From positions 21,680 to 31,504 of the forward strand of contig DNGI01000270.1 in the NCBI GenBank assembly GCA_003486645.1: a stretch of 9,825 bases of DNA. Direction: 5' to 3'. Below the pieces are notes generated by a model, which was not told the DNA's origin, made no database searches, and worked only from the letters and a program-made list of their open reading frames with translations. Shown piece after piece: positions 1-6,021 of this stretch; within the stretch, counting starts at the first letter, position 1, and every line of letters starts with the position of its first letter. Both the position numbers and the translations under genes were made by a program. This DNA comes from Cyanobacteria bacterium UBA11370 (GTDB lineage Bacteria; Cyanobacteriota; Cyanobacteriia; Cyanobacteriales; Coleofasciculaceae).

Positions 1-32
1 TTTAACCACTGGCGGGTTATTGCTACTGGTGC

Positions 33-82
33 AAGATGTGCCTAATAATCAAAACACAAGATGTGCCTAATAATTAAAACAC
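33..82. repeat. Tandem 25-bp duplication upstream of the kinase gene
   Basis: Two adjacent 25-base units (33-57 and 58-82) both begin AAGATGTGCCTAATAAT and differ at one base (C50 against T75). They end 18 bases before the kinase start codon. Each unit carries a TAATAAT string that could act as a -10-like element, but I see no convincing -35 partner. Copy number may affect expression of the downstream gene; that is inference. The duplication itself is read directly. Confidence 0.85.
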
Positions 83-100
83 GAGAAAGACTATATACTC

Positions 101-1867
101 ATGTCATGGATACCCGGACAACAATTACAAAACCGACCTTATGTGGTTGAAAGCATCTTAGGATCGGGTGGATTCGGAATTACCTACAAAGTCCGCCACC
201 TTGAACTCAACCAATGTTTTGTAATTAAAACGGCCAACGATCATCTTAAATTTGACCGTGATTATGATAACTATATCAACCGATTTATCAAAGAAGGCCA
301 GCGAATAGCTGCTTTATGTGCAGACCCCCATCCTCATATTGTTCGAGTGAATGATTTGTTTCAAGAAGATAATACCTACTGCTTGGTCATGGACTTTATT
401 CCCGGCGAGAGTTTGTGGAAATTAGTACAGCAGCAGGGAGCAACAGCAGAAGAAAAAGCCATCCAGTATATGTGCCAAATTGGAGAGGCGATAACTGTTG
501 TCCATCAGGCGGGACTGGTACATCGAGATGTGACTCCAGTTAACATTATGATGCGAAATCAAGCCAAAGCCGTTTTGATTGATTTTGGTATTGCAAAAGA
601 GATAATTCCTACCACAAGTACAACCACGGATAAAGCGGGTAATCGTGCCTTTGCTCCTTATGAACAGGTGGCGCGTGGTAGTCGCAAAGTAACGGTTGAT
701 GTCTATTCTCTGGCTGCATCTCTCTACTATATTGTGACAGGTCAGTGCCCTATGGATGCCCTTGATCGCAAGCTTTTTGATCAGGAACTAATCCCACCGA
801 AACAGCTAAGTCCTCGTCTGAGCGATCGCACTAATCAGGCTATTATGAAAGGGATGGCGCTGGAAGCCGAAGACCGTCCTCATTCAGTGCAAGAATGGTT
901 AAATTTGTTAACAGTTCCGCCTGCAACACCTGGGAAGATAAATAATAATTTAGGAGAAAAATTACAGGCTATTTTAGGCTTTAAACAAATAGCAGTAAAG
1001 TCACAGATACCAGCATTACAAGTCTTTAAATTTGATGTCGTAACGGTCAATAAAAAGGGTCAAGAAACAAACCGCCGCCGTCAACAAGCTGAGTACTTTA
1101 CTGAAAATTTGGGTAAGGGTCTAATTTTAGAAATGGTGGCGATTCCGGGGGGTAAATTCCTGATGGGTTCGCCAGCAACTGAAGAAGAACGGCGTGATAG
1201 TGAAAGTCCCCAACATCCGGTAACAGTTAAACCGTTCTTCATGGGGAAATACCCAATTACCCAATCTCAATGGCAGGCGGTAGCGGCTTTACCCCAAGTT
1301 AATCGGACTCTTGAACCTGATCCATCTAGATTTAAAGGAAATCATCGACCTGTAGAGAAAATTTCATGGTATGATGCCATTGAGTTCTGTGAGAGGTTAT
1401 CTCGTCTGACCCAACGAGCTTACCGCTTACCGAGCGAAGCGGAATGGGAATACGCTTGTCGTGCTGGAACAAAAACGCCCTTTCATTTTGGAGAGACAAT
1501 TACTCCTGACCTAGCTAACTACAACGGTAACTATACCTATGCTGATGCCAGCAAAGGCAAATATCGAGAAGAAACAACCCCAGTGGGAAGTTTTCAAATC
1601 GCTAATGCCTTTGGGCTATATGATATGCACGGGAATGTCTGGGAGTGGTGCGAAGATCACTGGCATGATAACTATGAAGTTGCGCCCAGTGATGGGAGTG
1701 CTTGGTTGAGTGAGAATGATAATCAACTCCGGTTGCTGCGCGGGGGTTCGTGGTACTACCCTCCCTGGTGCTGCCGTTGTGCGGATCGTAGCTGGAGGAA
1801 CGCTCCGGTCAGTAGGAACTGCCTCATCGGTTTTCGGGTTGTCTGTGCTGCTGCGTGGACTCTTTAG
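101..1867 (+). CDS. Ser/Thr protein kinase fused to FGE-sulfatase/C-type-lectin-fold domain; putative DGR target protein
   Basis: The 588-residue protein has two domains. Residues ~14-272 form a Hanks-type kinase: Gly-rich loop GSGGFG (21-26), ATP-anchoring K43 in VIK, helix-C E65, HRD 141-143, N148, DFG 161-163 and an APE-like APYE (185-188). The catalytic-loop lysine of canonical HRDxKPxN is Thr145 here (HRDVTPVN), which may lower or alter activity. A linker (~273-335) contains the basic stretch NRRRQQAEYF. Residues ~337-582 form an FGE-sulfatase (SUMF1-like) domain with EMVAIPGGKFLMGS, RLPSEAEWEYACRAG, GLYDMHGNVWEW and a terminal LRGGSW...GFRVVC. No signal peptide or membrane span is visible, so it is probably cytoplasmic. 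The end of the domain looks diversified (see the variable-region entry). The FGE catalytic cysteine pair spacing is not preserved, so a ligand-binding rather than sulfatase-activating role is likelier. The ATG at 101 has only a weak GAG upstream and is chosen because it precedes the complete kinase fold. Confidence 0.93.
   Translation: MSWIPGQQLQNRPYVVESILGSGGFGITYKVRHLELNQCFVIKTANDHLKFDRDYDNYINRFIKEGQRIAALCADPHPHIVRVNDLFQEDNTYCLVMDFIPGESLWKLVQQQGATAEEKAIQYMCQIGEAITVVHQAGLVHRDVTPVNIMMRNQAKAVLIDFGIAKEIIPTTSTTTDKAGNRAFAPYEQVARGSRKVTVDVYSLAASLYYIVTGQCPMDALDRKLFDQELIPPKQLSPRLSDRTNQAIMKGMALEAEDRPHSVQEWLNLLTVPPATPGKINNNLGEKLQAILGFKQIAVKSQIPALQVFKFDVVTVNKKGQETNRRRQQAEYFTENLGKGLILEMVAIPGGKFLMGSPATEEERRDSESPQHPVTVKPFFMGKYPITQSQWQAVAALPQVNRTLEPDPSRFKGNHRPVEKISWYDAIEFCERLSRLTQRAYRLPSEAEWEYACRAGTKTPFHFGETITPDLANYNGNYTYADASKGKYREETTPVGSFQIANAFGLYDMHGNVWEWCEDHWHDNYEVAPSDGSAWLSENDNQLRLLRGGSWYYPPWCCRCADRSWRNAPVSRNCLIGFRVVCAAAWTL
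1739..1864 (+). other. Putative DGR variable region (VR) with IMH-like 3' end
   Basis: This stretch encodes residues 547-588, from RGGSW to the C-terminus. Between 1751 and 1830 adenine is scarce (about 12 of 80 bases by hand count), against clearly A-richer sequence in the rest of the gene. The codons that depart from the usual N/R-rich template of such proteins are each explained by change at adenine only: AAC to TAC (Y552, Y553), AAC to TGC (C557, C574), AAC to CTC (L575), AAC to AGC (S564), AGG to TGG (W556, W565), AAT to GAT (D562) and AAT to GCT (A568). The GC-rich, non-variable tail (1829-1864, GFRVVCAAAWTL) sits where the initiation-of-mutagenic-homology element lies in known DGR targets. 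The template is reconstructed from memory of the family, since no template repeat is in the window. Confidence 0.68.
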
Positions 1868-1913
1868 CCCTCTACACTCTAGCCCTTTTGTCCTTTACCC
1901 TATTTCCTTTTCC

Positions 1914-1943
1914 CTCTCGCGCGTAGCGGAGTTATTTTTCTTT
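1914..1943 (+). terminator. Hairpin plus T-rich tract downstream of the kinase VR
   Basis: CTC (1914-1916), a bulged T, and CGC (1918-1920) can pair with GCG (1926-1928) and GAG (1929-1931) around a GCGTA loop. TTATTTTTCTTT follows, as in an intrinsic terminator. A pyrimidine-rich run (1868-1913) lies between the stop codon and the hairpin. DGR targets often carry a hairpin just after the variable region that aids retrohoming, so this stem could serve that role instead of, or as well as, termination. The stem is short and bulged. Confidence 0.4.
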
Positions 1944-1999
1944 ACGCCTATTATTAATATCCAAAAATTACAATTAACCGGGGAGTATGCCAGTTTAGG

Positions 2000-2287
2000 G
2001 TGAGTATTAATGGAGGAGAAACAAATCAAAATAATCACGAACTGAGTGAGATTACTAGCCCCCCTAAAGGCAGAAAACTTACAACTCATGCGCGAGAAAG
2101 TCTCCCCCGTCACGGTTTTACCGAACCCTTTAGTTTAGTAGACGAAATTATTGACAACTATACCCGTAGTAGTACTCAAAGGGAGGGATCTACAGTCTAT
2201 ATCCAACAAGCTGAAAAACCTAACCCCCTAGCCCCCTTCCCTACAAGGGAAGGGGGAACCGGAAATCTTGCTCCCCTCTCCTCTTAG
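2000..2287 (+). pseudogene. Truncated toxin-like C-terminal fragment interrupted by a repeat
   Basis: This frame is open from about 1958, and the first usable start is GTG at 2000. Residues ~21-70 (PPKGRKLTTHARESL, then RHGFTEPFSLVDEIIDNYTR, then VYIQ) resemble, from memory, the beginning of a small C-terminal domain found at the ends of bacterial polymorphic-toxin proteins, which normally continues through a YNIVIEG-type strand. Here the resemblance stops at about 2215, exactly where a GC-rich inverted repeat begins. The remaining 23 codons (NPLAPFPTREGG and so on) are translated repeat DNA. No large N-terminal delivery region is in frame upstream. I read it as a broken cassette: a toxin tip without its carrier, cut off by repeat insertion. 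The family assignment is uncertain, and it could be a small orphan gene. Confidence 0.4.
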
Positions 2288-2309
2288 GGGAGGGGCTGGG
2301 GGAGGGGTC
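2218..2309. repeat. MITE-like GC-rich element with imperfect terminal inverted repeats
   Basis: The left end (ACCTAACCCCCTAGCCCCCT, then TCCCT) is an imperfect inverted copy of the right end (AGGGGAGGGGCTGGGGGAGG, then GGTC). Each half is itself a near-palindrome: CCCCCTTCCCT paired with AGGGAAGGGGG, and CCCCTCTCC paired with GGGGAGGGG. Elements of this form are, as I recall, scattered through many cyanobacterial genomes between genes. It encodes nothing and lies directly against the end of the toxin-like frame. Transcription through it would give two strong GC stems. Confidence 0.75.
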
Positions 2310-2409
2310 AAAAGGCTTATTGCAACTGCTGCAAAATCTAAGTTTTAACCCAAATCCCTAAGCTTCAAGAATGAATTGTTAAACTTGAGTTCCGACTCAC
2401 AAAAGCCAA

Positions 2410-2895
2410 ATGAGCAGCAAATGTTTTCTCCAAACTGATGGCTATCACGTTGTATTCAACTTACAGGATCTAGATACGACTAAAAACTATATTGATACGA
2501 TTATCGAATTTATCCTAGATCCAGTTATTAGCGAAATTTCCGTAAAATCAATCCCTACTTTTATCGCGCTTAGTGATTGGCAAGAACTCATCGCCTATTT
2601 TGAACAACACATCATCGGTTTACAGCAAAACCCCAGTTACCAATCAGATCCCTTTGTCCCCAGAGAACTAGGATTTCAAATTAAAGCGCTCTCAGGAGAT
2701 ATTCTCTCACCAAATGATGGCGAATTTAACCTTTTATTCATGATAAACGCAGGTCGGAGCCATGAAGAACTTAGCTCAACCTACATCGGTGGTGAATCAG
2801 CAATTACTCTCGAAAATCTGCAAAATTTCCTATCCTCAATTCGGACAACTCTAGATTTACTCAAGCAAAATAGTGACATTAACGCTTACATTTAA
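2410..2895 (+). CDS. Conserved-looking hypothetical protein, 161 aa; possible immunity-type protein
   Basis: I do not recognise this family. The protein is acidic and soluble, with no signal peptide, no membrane span and no nucleotide-binding motif. It appears to alternate strands and helices: an N-terminal YHVVFNLQDL stretch, a central WQELIAYFEQHI amphipathic helix, FNLLFMINAG in the second half, and a C-terminal helix (LENLQNFLSSIRTTLDLL). Small size, acidity and position just after a toxin-like fragment suggest a former immunity gene, but that is inference from context. It ends 33 bases before xisH on the same strand, so the three genes may be cotranscribed. The ATG at 2410 lacks a clear Shine-Dalgarno sequence, and no better in-frame start is evident. 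Confidence 0.75.
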   Translation: MSSKCFLQTDGYHVVFNLQDLDTTKNYIDTIIEFILDPVISEISVKSIPTFIALSDWQELIAYFEQHIIGLQQNPSYQSDPFVPRELGFQIKALSGDILSPNDGEFNLLFMINAGRSHEELSSTYIGGESAITLENLQNFLSSIRTTLDLLKQNSDINAYI

Positions 2896-2928
2896 TCCAA
2901 CAGCCCAACCTCTTTGGGGAATAGTGCC

Positions 2929-3342
2929 ATGGCAAAAGACATCTACCACGACACAGTAAAAACTGCCTTGGAGAAAGACGGGTGGATGATTACGGATGAG
3001 TTATTCAGACTCACAATTGGCTCTCGCTCAGTCTACATCGATTTAGGAGCAGAAAAACTCATCGCTGCGGAAAAGGAAGGATGTAAAATAGCTGTTGAAA
3101 TCAAAAGTTTTTTAAGTCCATCACCCGTTAATGACTTAGAAAATGCCCTAGGTCAATATATCCTTTATCGAGATGGACTCAAACGCTCTCAACCCGATCG
3201 CCTTCTTTATTTAGCTATTACCGATGAAGTTTACTTAGATTTTTTTCAAGAAGAAATTGCCCAGATGGTCGTAGAGAATCAACAGCTTAAATTACTTATT
3301 TTTGAGGCTAATAAAGCGGAGGTAGTGAAATGGATAGAATAG
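2929..3342 (+). CDS. xisH: XisH family protein (fdxN element excision controlling factor-like)
   Basis: The 137-residue protein matches XisH along its whole length. MAKDIYHDTVKTALEKDGW at the N-terminus, VYIDLGAEKLIAAEK, KIAVEIKSF and ALGQYILYRD are hallmark segments. D38 and E57-x-K59 form the PD-(D/E)XK nuclease-type signature. In Anabaena, XisH acts with XisI and the recombinase XisF in excision of the fdxN element during heterocyst development. Most cyanobacterial copies lie away from any such element, and their function is unsettled. No XisF-type recombinase, nif gene or attachment site is visible here. The frame is open from a TTG at 2914, but the ATG at 2929 gives the family's normal N-terminus. 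The 3' end overlaps xisI by 13 bases, indicating coupled translation. Confidence 0.93.
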   Translation: MAKDIYHDTVKTALEKDGWMITDELFRLTIGSRSVYIDLGAEKLIAAEKEGCKIAVEIKSFLSPSPVNDLENALGQYILYRDGLKRSQPDRLLYLAITDEVYLDFFQEEIAQMVVENQQLKLLIFEANKAEVVKWIE

Positions 3343-3665
3343 ATGAATATCGAGATATCATTGAACGCATCCTAGAAGGACATCATCGCATTCCTTACAG
3401 TCACGGGCAAATTGAGAGTAAGTTGATTATAGACTGTGAGCGCAACAACTTCCTATTGATGAATGCAGGTTGGGATGGCAAGCGCCGAATTCACGGCTGT
3501 GTCGTTCATGTCGAAATTATTAACGACAAAATCTGGATTCAAAGAGACGGCATTGAAGATGGTATCACTGATGAACTCGTCGCCGCCGGAGTTCCCAAAG
3601 ATAAAATCGTTTTAGCCTTTCATCCCCCCTATATGCGACAGCACACCGGATACGCTGTTGCTTAA
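3330..3665 (+). CDS. xisI: XisI family protein (fdxN element excision controlling factor-like)
   Basis: The 111-residue protein has the normal family length and full XisI pattern: an N-terminal helix (MDRIDEYRDIIERIL), then IDCERNNFLLMNAGWDGKRR, IHGC, WIQRDGIEDGI, and the C-terminal LAFHPPYMRQHTGYAVA. It is the obligate partner of XisH; the two genes are almost always adjacent in this order. GGAGG (3318-3322) lies 7 bases before the ATG, an unusually good ribosome site for this window, located inside the xisH coding sequence. The arrangement (nuclease-fold first gene, overlapping small partner) resembles toxin-antitoxin operons. That comparison is inference, and the known role is in site-specific excision. 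No frameshift or truncation is visible. Confidence 0.95.
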   Translation: MDRIDEYRDIIERILEGHHRIPYSHGQIESKLIIDCERNNFLLMNAGWDGKRRIHGCVVHVEIINDKIWIQRDGIEDGITDELVAAGVPKDKIVLAFHPPYMRQHTGYAVA

Positions 3666-3750
3666 TTTGATTGCAACTTTAGCTAAAAATGATGATATTC
3701 GAGTATTGCTGGCTGGTGGTATTCCTGCTACTACATTTTGCTAATCGTCA

Positions 3751-3778
3751 CCCATCGCCTCTACTGTGCGGTGATGGG
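3751..3778. terminator. Hairpin downstream of xisI
   Basis: CCCATCGCC (3751-3759) pairs with GGTGATGGG (3770-3778) with a single G-T wobble and a 10-base loop. It lies 85 bases after the xisI stop in the gap between convergent genes. No T-run follows on the + strand, so it is at best a weak or factor-assisted terminator. Confidence 0.35.
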
Positions 3779-3804
3779 ATTGAGACGCGATCGCTAAAAC
3801 GCCA

Positions 3805-3837
3805 AGATCCCCGACTTCTTCAAGAAGTCGGGGATCT
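3805..3837. repeat. Perfect 16-bp palindromic dispersed repeat between convergent genes
   Basis: AGATCCCCGACTTCTT (3805-3820) and its exact reverse complement (3822-3837) flank a single C. As RNA this gives about 15 pairs with a 3-base loop on either strand. The same GATCCCCGACTTCTT palindrome is, from memory, common between cyanobacterial genes. It sits 16 bases past the stop of the Rpn-DUF4351 gene and 140 bases past xisI, so it may block read-through in both directions. No T-tract follows it. Confidence 0.8.
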
Positions 3838-3852
3838 CAAGGGATCTTAAAT

Positions 3853-4893
3853 CTAGTCGGTAGCTGTTAATTCGTCTTGTTCCTCTAACCAACTGACTAA
3901 ATCGCCTATTTCTGCAAAATCTAATAAGACTTCTCCTAACAATTCTAACTGCTCAATTGATAGCCCTTGCAATCGCTCAATTAGTGATACTTCAACCTCT
4001 CCCAACCGTCGATTGAGCAGGCGTATAATTAAAGATAATTGGGCTTGTTTAGGATCTCTACGCCTCAACCAATTGACTAAATCTTCTGTTTTGTAAAAGT
4101 CTAACAAAGCTTCAGCTAGTTCCTCCAACAGAAACGTAGATAACCCTCGAATCTGTTCTTGTAGGAATGGATTAATTGTCCCTAAGCGTCGATTTAGGAT
4201 ACGCAAAATGACAATAGCTTCTCCTTGTTGCCGCCCTCGCTGTACTCCTTGTTGTAGTCCTTGTTGTAAAATATCTTGATAAATTACAGATGCTTGCATA
4301 ATTTCCTCTCGAAATAATTGGCGAATCAGATCTTTTTCAAACCGCAATCCGGCGAAAATTTGAGTACAACTGCCTATGATTTTCTGCTGTTCTTGATCTG
4401 AAATTGTAGCAATTTGTTCGGCAACTTGTGTAAGTAAGGTTTCAGGAGATTCGGTTTGAGTTAAGGTAGCTAGAGGTAAGAGTCCAGGATGGGTGAGAAA
4501 TACGGCTGGTTCTTGTTCCCATAAGCGGATCACTCGATAGCGGTGAGTTGTTGTATCATCTCGATAATCTTCTGTAAATACAGCTTCACTTGAGGTTTGC
4601 TGCAAAAAGATGACGACTTGTGTTACGCTGCAACGGTATTGCCGCTTTAATCTGACGGAGTAGTCGAGCATTCGTAGCGGTATGGGTGGGTCAGAATAGG
4701 GCAGGGTTTGGAATTCTAGGTGGAGTATTTGATTGGCGGTGCGGAGAAACGTAATCGCATCTGCACGTATCGGTTCGTTTGTCAATTCAGTTTTGAGGAT
4801 TTCTACATTAGGTGAAGGAATTCCTAGTAACCAATTGGCAAAGGCAGCAGGGTATTTTTCAGCTAGATATTTGCAGGTGTCGTCGTAACTCAA
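3853..4893 (-). CDS. Rpn family PD-(D/E)XK nuclease-like protein with two tandem DUF4351 repeats
   Basis: The 346-residue protein begins SYDDTCKYLAEKYPAAFANW, typical of cyanobacterial Rpn/transposase_31-like proteins. The nuclease-type core is residues ~1-200, with D45 in IRADAITF and E60-F61-Q62 in LHLEFQT, the E-x-Q variant usual in this family. A Q/G-rich bridge (QGLQQGVQRGRQQGE, ~211-225) leads to two DUF4351 copies (~225-279 and ~284-338), each with ILNRRLG or LLNRRLG, LLDF and DLVxWL. The E. coli Rpn relatives promote RecA-independent recombination and are DNA endonucleases; activity of this protein is inferred. The start must be TTG at 4893: an in-frame TAA lies two codons upstream and there is no other start before the conserved N-terminus. 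AAGGA lies 11 bases upstream. It ends against the 3805-3837 palindrome. Confidence 0.88.
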   Translation of the reverse strand: MSYDDTCKYLAEKYPAAFANWLLGIPSPNVEILKTELTNEPIRADAITFLRTANQILHLEFQTLPYSDPPIPLRMLDYSVRLKRQYRCSVTQVVIFLQQTSSEAVFTEDYRDDTTTHRYRVIRLWEQEPAVFLTHPGLLPLATLTQTESPETLLTQVAEQIATISDQEQQKIIGSCTQIFAGLRFEKDLIRQLFREEIMQASVIYQDILQQGLQQGVQRGRQQGEAIVILRILNRRLGTINPFLQEQIRGLSTFLLEELAEALLDFYKTEDLVNWLRRRDPKQAQLSLIIRLLNRRLGEVEVSLIERLQGLSIEQLELLGEVLLDFAEIGDLVSWLEEQDELTATD

Positions 4894-4966
4894 GGTTTAG
4901 TTTTTCCTTCGGATTCTTTAGTATTTTACTGGTAAAGCGATCGCAAAGATGACCCACAAATTAATC

Positions 4967-5992
4967 CTAATGAAGTGCCTCTTTAACTTTCCCATCCCAT
5001 CCCATTCCCTGCATCCATCCTGGATATAACGGTGCGGGAGCGGTAAGATTATCCAGTTGCTCGATTTCTTGAGCTGAAAGTTTAACGTCGAGTGCCTTTA
5101 AATTGTCGTCCAAGTGAGACATTTTACTCGCGCCGATGATAACCGAAGAAATAAAAGGCTTCGTCAAAATCCAGGCGATCGCAAGTTGTGCGGGTGTTGT
5201 TTGATGCTGCTGACCAATTCGTTTTAGCCAGTCTATCACTTCATAACCTTTATCTAAATCAACGGGAGGAAACTGAAACTTACTGCGGCGTGCATCTTCT
5301 GGAACCGGAGTATCCCGCGAATATTTCCCACTCAAGAAACCACTCGCTAGAGGACTCCAAACTAATATACCAATACCTGCATCCTTAACAAAAGGCACAA
5401 CCTCATGCTCTAAATCACGCCCCAGTAAAGAATAATACATCTGAGCCGCCACAAAACGAGTATAGTTATTACACTCCTGAATCCCGAACATTCGAGCCGC
5501 TTTCCAAGCCGGGAGATTGGAGAAACCAATATAACGCACAAGTCCCCGCCGTACTAAGTCATTTAACGCACGTACTGTTTCTTCCGGTGGTGTAATCGGG
5601 TCAGTAATGTGGATTTGATAAAGGTCAATGTAATCGGTTCCCAGTCGCTTTAAGCTAGCTTCAGCAGAGGCGATAATATGACGATAAGATAAACCACAAT
5701 CGGTAATTGCATCACCAGTCCGAAACCCAACTTTGGTTGAAATTACGACATCATGACGACGATTTCCTAATGCTTTCCCTAACATGATTTCCGACTCGCC
5801 ACGCCGATAAGCATCAGCGGTATCAAACAGGTTAATTCCCGCTTCTAAAGCACGACTAACCATTTTGTCGGCTAGAGTCTGGTCAATATTATTCGTAATA
5901 CCAGGGATTAATTCTCCAGTACCAAAGGTCATTGCACCAAAAGAAAGCCGAGAAACAATAAGACCTGTATTTCCGAGAGTAGTATATTGCAT
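4967..5992 (-). CDS. Aldo/keto reductase
   Basis: The 341-residue soluble oxidoreductase of the AKR superfamily is predicted to form a TIM barrel that reduces aldehydes or ketones with NAD(P)H. The catalytic tetrad is present: D57 (in NLFDTADAY), Y62, K87 (ISTKVG) and H128 (LYQIH). Further landmarks are the start MQYTTLGNTGLIVSRLSFG, the GFSN segment, GILVWSPLASGFLSGKY and the cofactor-phosphate region SSVIIGASKMSHLDDNLKAL near residues 280-300. Length is typical for the tas/YajO/voltage-gated-channel-beta-like group. The substrate cannot be read from sequence. The ATG at 5992 matches the family start but has no Shine-Dalgarno. It starts 29 bases after the DUF4058 gene ends, so cotranscription is plausible. 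Confidence 0.95.
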   Translation of the reverse strand: MQYTTLGNTGLIVSRLSFGAMTFGTGELIPGITNNIDQTLADKMVSRALEAGINLFDTADAYRRGESEIMLGKALGNRRHDVVISTKVGFRTGDAITDCGLSYRHIIASAEASLKRLGTDYIDLYQIHITDPITPPEETVRALNDLVRRGLVRYIGFSNLPAWKAARMFGIQECNNYTRFVAAQMYYSLLGRDLEHEVVPFVKDAGIGILVWSPLASGFLSGKYSRDTPVPEDARRSKFQFPPVDLDKGYEVIDWLKRIGQQHQTTPAQLAIAWILTKPFISSVIIGASKMSHLDDNLKALDVKLSAQEIEQLDNLTAPAPLYPGWMQGMGWDGKVKEALH

Positions 5993-6021
5993 AAAAGTAA
6001 TAAAACTGATTTGATTTAAAT

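Noticed and set aside
94..99. TATACT as a -10 promoter box for the kinase gene
   Set aside because: It lies directly against the ATG, which would place the transcription start inside the coding sequence, and no -35 element is spaced correctly.
1710..2003. 97-aa + strand reading frame overlapping the kinase 3' end
   Set aside because: It is a shadow frame over the variable region and the pyrimidine-rich tail, with low-complexity Ser/Phe/Leu content and no family resemblance.
2929..3665. An fdxN-type developmental excision element around xisHI
   Set aside because: No XisF-like recombinase, interrupted nif gene or direct-repeat attachment sites are visible in the window.
3667..3744. 25-codon frame from TTG just after xisI (LIATLAKNDDIRVLLAGGIP and on)
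   Set aside because: The translation looks somewhat protein-like and could be a gene remnant, but it is too short, has no ribosome site and matches nothing I recognise.
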